Assembly (NCBI GenBank): GCA_000149265.1
Contig: CH003228.1
Coordinates: 929,277 to 993,276 of the forward strand
Origin: Ciona savignyi
Taxonomy: Eukaryota; Chordata; Ascidiacea; Phlebobranchia; Cionidae
Length of the DNA: 64,000 nucleotides
Direction: 5' to 3'
The notes beneath the pieces are model-generated. The model was not told the origin of the DNA. It made no database searches and was given only the letters and a program-made list of their open reading frames with translations. The translations under genes were made by a program, and so were the position numbers. Below, piece by piece: positions 1 to 14,500 of this stretch; the first letter of the stretch is position 1, and the number at the start of each line of letters is the position of its first letter.

Positions 1-16
1 TTAGCTGATAGGCCTA

Positions 17-3000
17 ATGTATTTTCATGAACGTAAGTATCTTTGGCAACTCAGCTCTACTATATGTCCGATTGTTCCTGATCGTATTAGTCTTTGGTAA
101 ATCTGTTTCCCTCTGCATGTATGTAAGTATCAAAACCTTCCATTCTGTTATAAGTTATTTTTTTAGCTTCTGTAAATGGCAACGATGAAGAAGAAAATGA
201 TGGCGGTCCTATGCATTTCGATCTTGTAAGTAAATTTTCATATTTTTATTTTATTTTTTCCCATTACATAGTATGATATTTTTATAAATTGTAGGCAATA
301 TTGTTAATAATAAAGGTAATAGGCATCATCTATAAAATTTTTATTATTTAACACTCTTTTTCAGTCACTACTTATAAAAGATCGTGTAAAGATCAAAGGA
401 ATAAATGCTGACTCATGGTCTCCTCAACATGACTCTGTCATCATCAATTTCCTTAATGACCAGAGCAGCAAGCTCCTAGTTGCTTACATGGACTCTGTAC
501 GTAACTCTTATTGTGGAGTGTGGAATTAGTAGTACTAGAATAAGATTAGACTTAGGTTCTCTTAATACAAAATACTTTAATTAAGTAGATCCTTGTTAAA
601 TAAATTAGTTTAGTTTATTTTTTTGCTCCTTTGTTACATTAAAGAAGAATGCAACAATTATTTTAAGGCCATTACACCTTACATTAATTAAAGCAAAAAC
701 AAGTTGTTGAAGAAAACTTTAAACAAAATAAATAAAAATTAAACCTTAACTACAAGGGTGCAAACAACCCAGTATGGAGGGGGAGCTGGCTTTATGTTAA
801 GATTAAAGTGGAAAAAGAAAAACCTTTACAGCATAAACATTTTGTTTTCTGGTAGCCACGTCTGACCAACCTCCCGTGATGTTCATCGTCTTTTTCTGAC
901 TGTATGAGCTGTGGTTTTGTACTTCTAGTTTCACATATTTTTTTTATTTTTACCAGATAAATGGGCTAACAGTTGACACATTGGTCCCCAACAATCAGAA
1001 TGCTGAAGAGTTGGTTTATTTTATCAAGTAAGTGCACACTATTATTTAGGATTAAAAGTGACATGTGAAATCTGTGTTGTGTATAGGGTGGTTTCACTGG
1101 TTTGTTAATTGCATATATGGTGGTTTGTATATTACAATTCAATTATTTTATTCATGCATTAATGTTTATTTGCATTGATCAAACGCAATTTTTTTTTTAA
1201 ATTATAGGAGATTTTATCAATACATCACGATTATAGTTTATATCCAAGTAACCATTCATAGATTTATCATATTGTATTCATAAATCTTATGTTTTCAGAA
1301 CTGGCCAGTTGGCCGAGATCACAGAGTCAAACTTCACAAGTGTGGTGCAGTGGGGCACGTTGCGCGCAGGATACTTGGACAGTTTGCTTCGTATTATGAA
1401 TGGTATATACGCTCCACTCTTCTTCAAGAACAAAAGCTGGCCAGACAGTATTAAAAATGATTTTAGTGCCCAGCTACACAGGTCAGTGCGGCACATGACA
1501 AAAAACTCGGTCAAATAATTAGATTAATAAATAGATAGTATGAATGGTTCCAGAGGTGCATTTTATCAAGGAGTTATTGTTGGGGGTGGGAGAAGTGTAT
1601 CTGTATCAGTACTGATGCAGCCTATGCATATAATATATATAATATATATATAAATATATATCTTGGGACTAAAAAATAAATACAAAATGAAATTATAGTA
1701 CATTATAAGGGAAAATATTTGAAATAATAAAAGGGAACATAACAGATAATATACTACATGAAGTTTGGTATACAGCACATTGTACCAGTAGTCAACTAAT
1801 TTAATATAGTATGATGTTGATTTTACTTTTGATTCTACTTAGAAGGGAAGTTTAAACAAAACATTATACCTGAAGTTGTATGTCTACCAAACTTAATGCG
1901 CAGGTTCCTTGCAAGCTTAACCGACATCAAGCATAAAATGAAGGGAAAGACGGTCTTGTATATTCCTAATGAAGGACTCGACATAGCAGCCGATGTTGCT
2001 GCTAAGAACAAGGAACTTGTGCAGAGATTGGAAAGTAAATGATATTATTGTCTTGAACACACAACAAATGTGTGATATATTATTAAAAATTACAGATTTT
2101 ATTACAACAACTATCATCAGAGAATTGTTGTGTTTCTTCCTAAATTTATAATGTGTTTATTCATATGTGCAGGTGCATTTCTGTCCTAATAATGTTTGTT
2201 AATGACTAGTTAGCATTACCAGATGCAATATTGTTCAGCGTTATGGTATACTTGTTGTTGTATTATAATCGCACACAACAGTTGTTAATTGTTCAGCTGC
2301 CATGATTCACTGGACCCGCCAGATCAAGGAAGTGTTAAACGCACAAGATGCACTGGAGACTGCTGAAAGCTCGGGACCACTTGAAGAAATAGATTTCTGG
2401 AACAATAGATGCATTGATTTGTCAGGTACGGGACCCTTTAACTTAATTTGAAAAATTCAATCTGTATTAAAATGCCCCCCCCTTATCCATATAATTCTTT
2501 TGACAATTGTGTGACATAGGGATAGCTGTAAATAATTAAATTTTTATGCAATTATTTTCTATTAAAGGGTATCTTTCTATTCTGCTATATCAATTACTTA
2601 ATGATTTCTATGTATCCACACTGCAATAATTCCTGTAACCCAACAATGGACATGATGTAATCTGACTCTTACCTAAGTAACAATGCTTCTTTGTGTATTC
2701 GTGAAGTAAACTGATAATAGCTTTTGTAAAAATTGCTTTTATTAAATAAAACATGAATATCCAATCATTATGTCCAATGTGGTTTCAGGGCTCAGCTCAC
2801 AATTAGATAAACCCGGAGTGAAAAAGATCCAAAGGATTTTGGAGAAGGCAAAGTCATCTTATGTTGGGCCATTCAGGAAACTTGCAAAGTTAATCCAAGA
2901 TGGATCTGCCCAAGCTCAGAGCAACTTGAGATTTCTATCATTGTTTAAAGCTCCATGCGAAAAGCTTGCAACAGCGACGCCCAAAGATATACCCAAACTC

Positions 3001-6000
3001 CTGCCTGATATTGTTAAGATAATCAGAGTAATTTGGGTGAATTCTGACCATTATAACACGAGGTAAGAAATTGTATTAAAGTCTGATTTAACAGAATATT
3101 TAATACAATAAGAGCACTGCCCAATGATCTACTTGACAGTAGTACAACCAATGCAAAGTACAATTTTGCAAGGTACAAAATGTGTTTTAACTTATTTTGC
3201 ATTTCTTCATTTAGATTCATATTTGTTTATATGTCACACCATTCCAGGAACTTTATGTCTAAGTAACTTTAAACTAAATAAAGCCATATCTTAGGGAAAG
3301 GCTCACTGCACTGTTTCGTAAACTGAGCAACGAAGTAATTCGGATCTGCTGCCGCGAGATATCGTTAGACCGAATCTTTGACGGATATGTGAACAGCAGT
3401 TCGATAGTCCTGACCAACTGTGTGGACTGTTGCTTGGCTTGGAAGGAAATATATCGGAATAGCGCGATTGTTCATCATAAGTAAGTGCTGCACCATAAGT
3501 AAGCAATGTAATTTACATGACCAACAACACTATCTATTAAGGTGGAAATGGTCACAAAGCAAATGTTTTATTACAGTGTGATATGTGTTTCTTATCGTCG
3601 ATTGACTTTACAAACGGTCATACATTTATAATAATAATGATTGCTTCTGATTGACGACGGGATTGGGCTTATTTGGTTATCCCAATTGAAAACGACAGTC
3701 ACACTACAGACAATGATAATAATATGAACCTCTACAGATTGTTAGGCTTAATATAAGGCATATTAAATCACCCAATGTTATGTAATTACAACAACGAATA
3801 AAAATAATATGCTTCACAGTATCTATTGATTAAATTGTTGATAAGTCTAATTATTTAAACATGATCACTTTAGCTGTTCGAATGAGGGTTGGGTGTTGGA
3901 CCAAACCTCTATATTTGCTCAAGTGGATGCTTTCGTTCAACGTTGCAAAGATCTTCTTGAAGTTTGCGAATGTCAGAGACACTTTGCAAGGAGGTATGTT
4001 GATTTCCACATTTAGAATACCGAATATAAATTAATTAAGTGTGTTAATTTATTCTTTCTAGGCAAGAGGTATAAAAAGAAAGAATTTGTATTATTTTTTA
4101 TAGTGCTATAATATTTAAAAATAAATATAACATTTAATAAGGAATCTTAAATCCGTCATTACATCATACTTTTTATTTATTTTTAAAATGATTCTTGCAT
4201 TGTGTGAATGTCATCTTAGTTCTTCAACATGAGTTGCTATATTTTACTATAACTAAAACATAATTGAATTTGCATAAAAACATTGGTGTTCAAATTTCTG
4301 ATGGGTAATTTACCAAAAAATGAACCGCTGCAATAGTCCCATGCTTCATTAATTAAAAGAATGACAATAACACAGCATAAAACATTAGTAAAGTAACACA
4401 TATGGTTTCATGAAATAGACAAGAGGGTGACAAGACAGCCCTGCCTTGTTTTGCTGGTCAGAGGGGACCTAGTATTGCTCGAAGTTTGCTGGAAATTGAA
4501 GGAACATTCGAAAAACACCTCCAGATACTTCGTTCAGTGAAAAAAGGAATTCTGGATGTGAAAAACACCTCATGGCATGATGATTATAATAGGTATGATT
4601 GCTTGTTTTAGCTATCGGTGTGGCTCTAATTCAGTTGATTTCTAAATTTATTCCAAACACTGAAAGTGCAAAATGTTTATACTTATGTTAATACATTAGT
4701 AAAATACTTTAGTACATTTGTATAATAAAGTACAAATGTTATAAAGTACTTTACAAATGAATGCAATATAACAATTTTGGTAGTTTTAAATAATTATTTT
4801 TTAATTAGGATGTTTTAAATTAACCTAAAACTACAATACCTGTATTTCTACACAAAAATCACCACATTAATATTTTTAAATCGACATACATATTTCAACA
4901 ACATGAGTATGTTCAAACTTTGCAATAAAATAATATATACAAAAAACATTTACAGTCATAATAATGCACTATAAAAGGATAACACACACACACACTCTAT
5001 GGGTGCTCACAACTCAACTCTTACGGTGTTAAATTATAATATTGGTTCATAATTATACATTAATATTGGTGTTAAAGCAGGGACAGATTTTTGGAGCAAA
5101 TTAATGTCAAATAAGAATGTTTTTTTAAATGTTCCTTTTAGATTCCGCACTGGAATGAAAGACCTTGAAGTGATGATGCAGAACTTAATCACATCGGCGT
5201 TTGAAACGGTGAAGACAGTGGAAGAAGGAGTGATGTTGCTCAATGTCTTTCAGCATCTCTCAGCGCGAGAAGCCATCAAACGAACAATCGACAAACGAAC
5301 TGTCGAGGTTTGATATGTTGAGTTGTATTTAGAAAGTTTGGGATGCCACAGTAGTAGAAATGCCAATAATAATGGTTTTAATAAACATGAACAAAAAAAT
5401 TACATGCCATATTATTGCACTACATCTTTTAAAGAAAAAAGTTTTTACTGCTACTGTTTTCTTTATATTTTTAAGGCATTAATTCTACAATATATTAAGA
5501 TTTTCTATTAATCATACTGGTATTACCTAAGTAATGTTGGTTTAAGAACATGTTCTGCTCTTTTCTTTAAGCAGACATATTTTGTGATATGCTGCTCCAT
5601 TTGTTGCACAGAATATTTATTCACATCACTCAGCAATTGTTTTTTTCTTCTAAATTTTAAAGTACCACGTCCACCCAGGTATACTCCATGTTCAATGATG
5701 AGCTAAATTGTGTTAAGAAAGAGTTGAGTTCGAAAGCGAGCAACCTGATGGCTCATCAACCCAAGTATGCAGGAGCTGCTCATTGGGCGCGTGCACTCAA
5801 GCGTAGAATTGATCGACCAATGGAGGTGAGACTATACTCACTGCCCACTTTAAATGTTTTGTTGACATTAAATAAAGGAAAGAGTAATAAATTCCAGCTT
5901 TTATTTCATTCTTTTTATTTGTGCTTCTTGGTTTCCGTTTAAATAAACTAAATTTGATGAATTATATCGTCACTAAAAATTTTCTTTAAAAAGTTTTTAC

Positions 6001-9000
6001 ATTTTTTTAGGTTTTGAAGGAAGCTGTCTATTTACCTGAGATTGGACTAGGAATGGAGACACGAACAGCATACCAGCAACTAGCTACTGCTTTGGATGAA
6101 TTTGTGCGAAAGACATTCAACGAGTGGACGACAACTGTGGATGAACACAGCATGAAGAAGCTTGAGATTTCCCTCATGAACAAGGGAGCAGTTACAAAGG
6201 AGATGCTCAACATTAATTTTGACAAGTTAGTGTTCATTGACAGCAAGGTTCTTTTAGCCCAGCATTCTAAAGTCTAATTATAGTTAGTAGTTTTTGTGAT
6301 AAAAACACTATAAAACAAAAATATACACTAGGTTAGCTGATAGTTAAACATGGATATATACAAATTTGTTCCATTATAATATGTATTTAATGATAATAGC
6401 ATTTATAAGCAATTATAAAATAAAAACAGTATTATTATGCATTTAGTATCTGTGATTAGTTCTAATATGCAGGTTTGTGTTTATTTAATTTCTCATCTAT
6501 GTCATATTTCCAGGAGTTTATTGAAGCTGTTCAATGAGATTCACTACTGGGAACGATTGATGTTTGAAATTCCGCATTATGTCAATGAAGTATACTTGAA
6601 GCGTGAAGAACTAAGAAGTTTGAGAGAACATGTCCTACTGGTTGTCAGGTACTATGTTATTCTCAATGTGAAAAACATCTTTTTAGGTTTAATAGAGCTT
6701 AAATATACTGAATATCTTATTTGTGTTAAAGATCTAAAAAGTTTAAAAGTAGGCCTATGGCACTTTGTGAATGCTTTCTAATTGGTGTATCCTCCAACGG
6801 TTTTAACACAAACTGTATTAATGTCTTTATTGTATATTGACTGTGGGCATTAGTACCACTAGCCAAACGATTTAACTGATCAATCCTTCAACAAATAGAT
6901 ATTCCCAACAAGGTATCTGAGGATAATTGTGTATAAATTTGGTTTTCCTCACCAGTACCGTATTTAAATGACCAAATAGAACAACGAATTATCTGGTATT
7001 GTAAAAATTAATTAAAGTTAAAACAAGTATGATATTTTAAATTTTAAATTAACCAAAATTAAACACCTTTTTCCGACTTTCACCTCCAGGGATTACAATC
7101 GCATCATCAGTGTGTTGTCGCCCGCTGAACGAGGTTTGTTCAAAGAAAGGATCAGATCGCTGGATAAAAAGATTCACCCTGGTCTGGTGAAACTTACTTG
7201 GGCTTCAAAGGGAATATCGGAGTTCTTTGTTGGCGAGTGCAGACTGCATTCGAAGAAGGTATTTTGAATAAAGACCACATTTAATCTATATGTTGGTGCA
7301 GTGGTTCTAATATTTCTTCCATTATTGTGGTTTCCTTATTCCGATAAATCGAACCACTGTATAAAGTTGGTCATGCTATGTATGGTAGCATGTTTGTTGT
7401 TGGTATTTCGAGACACAATACATATTTTCATATTCTGAACTAATCCAAATAACAAATTTCCCAATGCACAAATCACCACTTTCAACTACAATTGAGACAT
7501 TTTGAGTTTAATTTATCCAACAGTTGTAACTACTTTGGTAGTTCATTGTCTTTACCCAACAAATTCTTTGTTACTAAATGTTGTTTTTGACTCCAGGTGC
7601 AAACGGTAGTGGATGACTACAAGCAAGCAAATATGCAAATTGCTCAAAGCTGTCGGAAAATCAGTGAACTTCTGTTGGTTCATTTGGATGGAAAACGTAT
7701 TTACCAGGTGCCTGTTGGTTAGATATATTGAGAATAATGGCAGTAGGGTAAGCTAGATATGGCACTGCAATAAAACCACAACATTTTTTTAAAGATGTTT
7801 TTCAACAACCGATGTGGTAGCAAACTTAATTTTCTACTTTAATTAGGCTTTTGCATCTGGGACTGTTTGTCTGTACTTTTTAGCTGAAATCTAATATTAA
7901 TAAACCACAACCTTGCTGCCGTTGTTATGAAGATCCTATAATAATATGATGTGTGACACAGAGACCGTCAGAGTAAATAAAAAGCTCGAATTCATGCAAT
8001 ATTTGGATTATTGGCTGAATTGATATTACGTGAAACCTGTATTGAAAAAATCATATATGAATATAATATGAACAATATATAAATCAACCAAACACTGCAT
8101 GATGTAGGAACTGGAATTTCAAGATGACCAATTTCGGCACCGAAACAACGTACAGAAACGTTTGGAGGAAATCCACATGAACATCTTGCAAACCATGAAG
8201 AATACTTACCAAGTGTTCAAAGCAGATGGACCAGATGTTTGTATTTAAGATTAGTTCAGTGACAATGAAAAAGTTTATTAAAAAACTCTCGACTGCTCAG
8301 TGTATGTGATAGCCTATAGACTGTTCATGGTAATACTTTGTTCTGGTTTAAAAAAGATTATTTAACAGACACAAGAGCATTTTCTGAGTGCTGTCATTTA
8401 GAATTAATTGGATAACTACCAAGGTACCAATTGCCATGCAGATATTAGATATTTTTCGTCGCAGTGAAATTATTAGTAATACGGTTACAAAACCGATATG
8501 GATTCTGATTTTAAATATCATGCAACAGGTGCAACAGCAGTGGGTGAGGTACACACAGAGGATGGACCAATATGTGGAAGATGCATTCAGACTCAACATC
8601 AAGTCCTCGTTGCTTGAAATATCGAAGGCAATCAACGGGGATGGGAAGTCCACACCGAACCCTCTGTTCAGGGTGAAGGTCGTGCTTCAACAAGGAGCCA
8701 ACCAAACTCCAGTGGTATGTTTGTTTTTTTAACTTAATTTCCTATTTTTATGATTTCAATTAAGTGCATTTTAGTTTTAAGAAAACTATTGAATAGCTTT
8801 GTGTTAAAGGAGATTGTGATAAGAAATATTGCTTGGTAGCACAGGTGGGTGGTGGGAATGGCCATAGCATAATGCACATACCATACAACTTGTTTTTTTC
8901 TGTTTAATTATTGCACAAATACTGCCCTGTTCTGGTTTCACATGCTGACGAATAATTTTATTGCATTAAATTTCATTTCGTATTTGTGCCTAAATAGTCT

Positions 9001-11579
9001 TTTTATATATTGATTGCCCTGTCTGCAGTCCACCACCAGTTTATCTTATACACCACACACAACAGGTGGAGTTCTCCCCCACTCTTCAGCAACTGGCTAG
9101 CATCGTGCGCAACGTGAGCACCCAACTTACAACCGCCATCGCCAATTTCCGAAGGTTACCTGAGCACCTTGCAAGAGGAAAGCGTATGCATTATGAACAA
9201 AAGGAGGCTATTGCCATTATGATTGGTAGGTGGATGGCAGAGGTGTATTTTATTTTGTACTCATAAATGGAGAAAACCGGTCTTAAACTATTGCCCCCTT
9301 TTTCTAGATTCATTGGTATTTTTTATTTAGACCAATTGTAAAAGTTTTTACTTGCCGGTATTTAGTTTTAGACACATGCTATTTTTGTGCAATTTTAACA
9401 TGTATTCAAATGCACATGTATTCAATTAAACAAAAAGGTCATCCCACACATTGGTTGTTCTTTTCTCATTTTTTTTTCAACATCTAGAAAAAGACGAAGA
9501 GACCAGGAAAGTTCAGCGAACAATTCAAGAAGGGATGTTTGAGAATTCTAAGCATCTTCAGAACTACCTGACAACCTGGGACAACTACAAGGAGATCTGG
9601 GAGATCAACAAAGATGCTTTCATCCGGCGATACCAGCGCCTCAACCCTCCTGTGATGAGCTTCGATGCTGATATCGGAAGGTAAAGATGTTAAAGTCATC
9701 ATGACATTTTGCTTGCTTTAAAACTTTTTAAATTTTCGATATAAAAAAATTAAAGCCTAAATAAAACCTTAAATATTCTTCCTTTGTATATTGTTCTAAA
9801 ATTTGTTTAAAATATGTGAGCTAGTTTGATAACATTTTAGCTCACAAACAAGAAGAAAATGACCTGGCTATATAATCAAACCCCCCTTTCCTTTCTTAAA
9901 TTAGGATAATTCCGGCATAAAAATATGTTCAAATTTAACACCGTAATTTAAACTAACATGTCTTGGTCACGACTGGGTTAAAAACTCATCAAATGCTTCT
10001 CTCAGATATGCTGAAGTGAGCAACAATGTACAGAAGGAGGAGACAGTTTTGAACATTGAGTTTGTTCTCCTTGATTGCTCCCCACTCAAGTTTGCCCTGC
10101 TATCCCACTGCAATGAGTGGCAGAATAAGTTCACCACATTGCTGAAGGACATGGCTTCCCAACGCCTGTCTGAACTCACAGAGTTCCTTAAAACAAACGC
10201 TGAAAAGTAAGTTGAATTGTAAAAGAAAAAGAAGTACCGGTAAATGAGTTGTTTGTGTTTTGTAAAAATTGTTTTTCTTCTAATCAATTTGTGAGTTTAA
10301 ATAAGTTTTTAATTGTGATAATTTCTTTATGACCCCCAAAAAACCTTTGGGTTGGAGCAATGTAAGTAAATTATCAACTAGTAGGGTTCTTAAAAATTGC
10401 TTTATACCTCTTTATCACTAATACAAAATCATTGGTTTTCACTGTTTTTAACTACTTGTTTTGCTGTCTAGGGTGAGCCAAGTTCCTAAAACTCTAGATG
10501 AGTTGGGTGATGGATTGGAACTGTGGGAGAAACTGCATGGTGAATTGCAAGCTACAGAACAAAGGATACCACCCATCCATGACCAGTTCGGAATACTGGA
10601 AAAATATGAAGTTGCAATTGAAGAGGAGGTATGTAGTAAAGATGGGAATATCTGCATAATTCATTTATGTTGGAAAAGCTATTTCATAAAATAGCTGCGG
10701 AAGTTTACAAGTAGATGTGAGTTTCATTTAACTTCGTTTATATTAAACAATGTACCGGTACAGCTTACTTATATGTTCCTTGGGTAAAATTGTTCAGGTT
10801 GCACTAGAATGAAGCAATGTCTGGTTAACAGGTGCAGGATTTCACAAAACCGGCTGTCTGATAACGCACACTAAATGGCCCAACATGTTAGTATGTATGG
10901 CTAACCTTCCAACCATCCTTAGACACAAACGATGCTGGAGAGCTTGGGGAAGGAGTGGGTGGATTTCCAGCAGTGCATCATCGACTCGGAGACGATGCTC
11001 AAGAAGAACAAGGAGAAGTTCAAGACCGGACTCCTCAGCCAAGCGGAGGAATTCCGGAAGAGGGTCAACGGACTCACATCCGACTTCTTCCAGCAAGGAC
11101 CATTCAGCAGCCAATTCACATCACCCGATGCGATTGAAGTTATCGCACAATTCAAGTAACTTTTCAACAATTTGAAACTTAAAATTTATCCAAATATAAA
11201 CAAGTATTGTTCGATTAATCTTTTTTTTTAAGAAAACTATTTTTACTAAGCTCCTTGATTGAATTTAATTTCTAAGTTTGTAATTATCCCATGTTTAATT
11301 ACTTAATTTTATACGATATTTTTCTGCAGTTAATTGTTATTTAAAATATAAATGGTGTTTGACATTTCTGTCACATAACTGTTTTCACTATTGGATTTAT
11401 TTTTGTTTTCCTTAACATCGTTGCAGTTGTAAGATACATTTGTAACCAACAGGAAAAACATTGGAGATTTGAAATTAGAAGAAGTGAAGTTGCGAAGGGG
11501 TCTTGGGTTGTTCAAGATAGAACAACAACCTTCCAAAGAACTCACCAATCTTGACAAAGATCTTGATCATATTGACCAG
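17..11579 (+). other. DNAH2: DNAH2 exons 1-25: N-terminal tail
   Basis: These exons encode residues 1 to about 1268, the cargo and assembly tail (DHC_N1 region) that binds intermediate chains and the partner heavy chain. Exons: 17-32, 167-225, 365-496, 957-1027, 1299-1481, 1904-2034, 2297-2425, 2789-3062, 3295-3480, 3874-3993, 4419-4592, 5142-5307, 5679-5825, 6011-6225, 6514-6648, 7090-7258, 7597-7707, 8108-8236, 8529-8714, 9066-9225, 9488-9680, 10006-10206, 10472-10628, 10923-11155, 11453-11579. Recognisable blocks include [16 protein letters not shown] (exon 7), IDYWE-type helix [14 protein letters not shown] (exon 15) and [20 protein letters not shown] (exon 21). The intervening introns hold AT-rich sequence with no gene I can support. 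Confidence 0.85.
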
Positions 11580-14500
11580 GTAGATTCATAAAAGCAACAT
11601 TTGTAGTTAAATGTCAGCACAGTGTCACTTGGTGTTATGTCAGGTGCTTGATGTAGGTTTAGTAGCAATTTTAACCATTTTTGTCAATTATCGATTAATG
11701 GTCGTTTAAAATTTCTTCTGTAAAAGCTTTAGCAACTTGACTGCGTAGTTTGGTGTAAATCATTTCTTCTTGCTTTTGTTGCCCACTCAGTGCCTAATTA
11801 CTTCCATATTACCAGCATTTTGTAAATAAGCTGTTTGTGATTAGGTGTGGGATCTCACGAAGAATTGGGAGACGATGTGGGATGAATGGAAGGTCGGTCA
11901 GTTCAAAGACCTCGTTACAACCGAGATGGAAATGACTGCACAGGGTCTCTACAAGAAGCTCAACAAACTGAGCAGAGAAGTGAAGGTAATCATTGGTGTT
12001 GTACTTTACTTGATGTGTAAAATAATTCAATAATAAGCAACAAAAAAAACTTACTGCTAATACTACAGCAGTATATTTGAGCTTGACTAACTTTACCATT
12101 AATGATATTTTCCAAATGTTGTTAACGGTGCCCATCGTTCATTTATACAAAAGCCAGTTTATTCAAGTACGCTCACTTATTAATATTAAATGGTTGTCAT
12201 GAAAATTAATTATTCACTTGAAGTAGTCACCATGCTCTTATTACTATTATAAAATGATTATTTAAATGGCAAAAATATGTGATTTTCTTTTTTCTTTGCA
12301 ATTGCATTACCTTCCCATTAGGGCATAGTGTGACTAAAAGTGGAAATTTATCCATTTTATGACAAAACTTTAATTTGTTTTTATAATTGACGCTTAATAT
12401 ACACCTACCAGGACAAGGAATGGGAAATAGTGGAATTCTCGAAACACAGAATTGAGCAATTCAAACGAACAATGCCACTTATTACTGACCTCAAAAATGA
12501 TGCGATGAGAGAAAGACATTGGAATCAAATTAAAACTGAGGTTTGAATATTTGTACCAACTACTAAACTCAAATAACTGGTAGCATACCAAGTTGATTTT
12601 TCGCTTTGGAAATATTATAAAAGATTACATAAATCTGATCTTCTGAGCAGTGCAGTGTACCCAAAGAAACCTCCAAACTCGAATTCTGTTAACATTATTA
12701 CTTATTTTCCATCAATGAATAATAGTTATAGGCAGATGCTATGTAAGAAAAAAGAGCCGCATAGTTAAATTAAAAAAAACATTTATAGTTGTGAACAGCC
12801 TTTTAAGTATGTTATTTGTTCAGGTGCAACGGCCATTCGATCACCAGAACGAGTCGTTTACTCTGGAGCGAATCATCGATCTTGGATTGGACGCTTTCTC
12901 AGAGAAGATTTCTGAGATATCTGGTGCAGCAAGCAAGGAATTGGCCATTGAGGAGGTACACAGCACATGCATAAATATCCATCATTGACAAACCCTGATA
13001 AGAACAGAATATTAAAAATAAAAAATGACAATCTTCCTCCACTTATATACAATCGATTTTCTGACATGAATCATCAGTTTCTTAATTTTGTAAAAAAAAC
13101 AAATCTTACATCTTAATATTTTGGCTTCTTGCAGTAAAACAGAGCAATAAGACTGGTAGACTATTCAATAGAAATTACCGGTAAATACAGGACCATTTGC
13201 TTATAAATCCTGTTGACATTGAAACACATTGAAGCTGATTTATGTGAACATCATGTGGCTACTTAATATATCCTTAGCTTTACAGTTAGTTACATATGAT
13301 AGATGGAAAAATAATTTAATTTTTGTTTTTAACCCAATAATTTCCACTGGGTTTAAGCATCACTCATAACTAAAGCACGTAGGACCCAAGCGAATCACAC
13401 ATGGTTGACTTAAAATCTACAACTATTCCAGCTATAATCCCGAATTTGCCATACCTGATTTACTGCCAGTGTGAAGTTGTGCAGTAAAAAATGACCTGGT
13501 TTTATTTATAGGTAATGATTAACATTATTTTTACAGACACTTTCTGAAATTGAAACTATTTGGACGGATGTTGTGTTGGATATCGTTCCATACAAAGACA
13601 AAGGTCATTTCAAGTAAGTAGACAGCTTCACAATGAAGTTGGTTTGATGACATGTGATTACAGACATCATCTTGATATCCTGTACCTTCCAATCTTACTC
13701 GTCAACTTCCATTGTCTTCCTCCAGACTCCGTGGAACAGACGAGATATTCTTGCAGCTGGAGGACCACCAGGTGACACTCTCCACAATGAAGGCGTCGCG
13801 ATTCGTGAAAGCGTTTGAAAAGGTGGTTGACATGTGGGAGCGAGCATTGTCACTGATTCTCGAGTGCATTGAGATGATTCTCACCGTGCAACGACAGTGG
13901 ATGTATCTTGAGGTGAGGTTTTATGAGGATATCTGATCATTCATTGCATTAATACTTCCATGTCATTGTGCATTAACATTTCCATGAGTTCTTGCTAATT
14001 GTGTTAATGACATTACATCGGCAGAACATAACAAGTTTAAGTATTGCCTTAGTGGCAGTCAGAAATATGATGCTGTTGAGGTATCTATTTAAGCGGTGGT
14101 TTTTGTAACTAGTCTAAGGAGTTATGCTATAGGATAGGATATTCATGTGTATCCTGGTAATTGTAAAATGCAAGGGGCATTATTACAATGTCAGCCATCA
14201 GATTGTCTTTTGCCTTCGGGTTATTGGAGCTATGTGTGTTATGTATGAATGAGACATTTTCTAATGTTGGTTGAACAAATTACTCCACTGAGTTCATTTA
14301 GTGTCCACTTTTCCACACAACTGACTAGTTAGAAACTAGTTTCTATAACCTTTTTGCTGAAAGACAAAAAACAACAAATTTGTTTAACTAAATTTTCATT
14401 TTCTCAAGAATATATTTCTTGGGGAAGACATACGTAAACAACTCCCACGTGAGTCAGCAGAATTTGATGATGTCAATAGCAACTGGAAGGTGATCATGAC

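Noticed and set aside
5323-5511. 62-codon open frame after DNAH2 exon 12
   Set aside because: It lies wholly within an intron, is AT-rich with low-complexity translation, and lacks any splice or homology support.
8388-8528. Open frame upstream of DNAH2 exon 19 as an exon extension
   Set aside because: The acceptor at 8527-8528 joins exon 18 in phase to the conserved VQQQW motif. The upstream residues are AT-rich with no family match.
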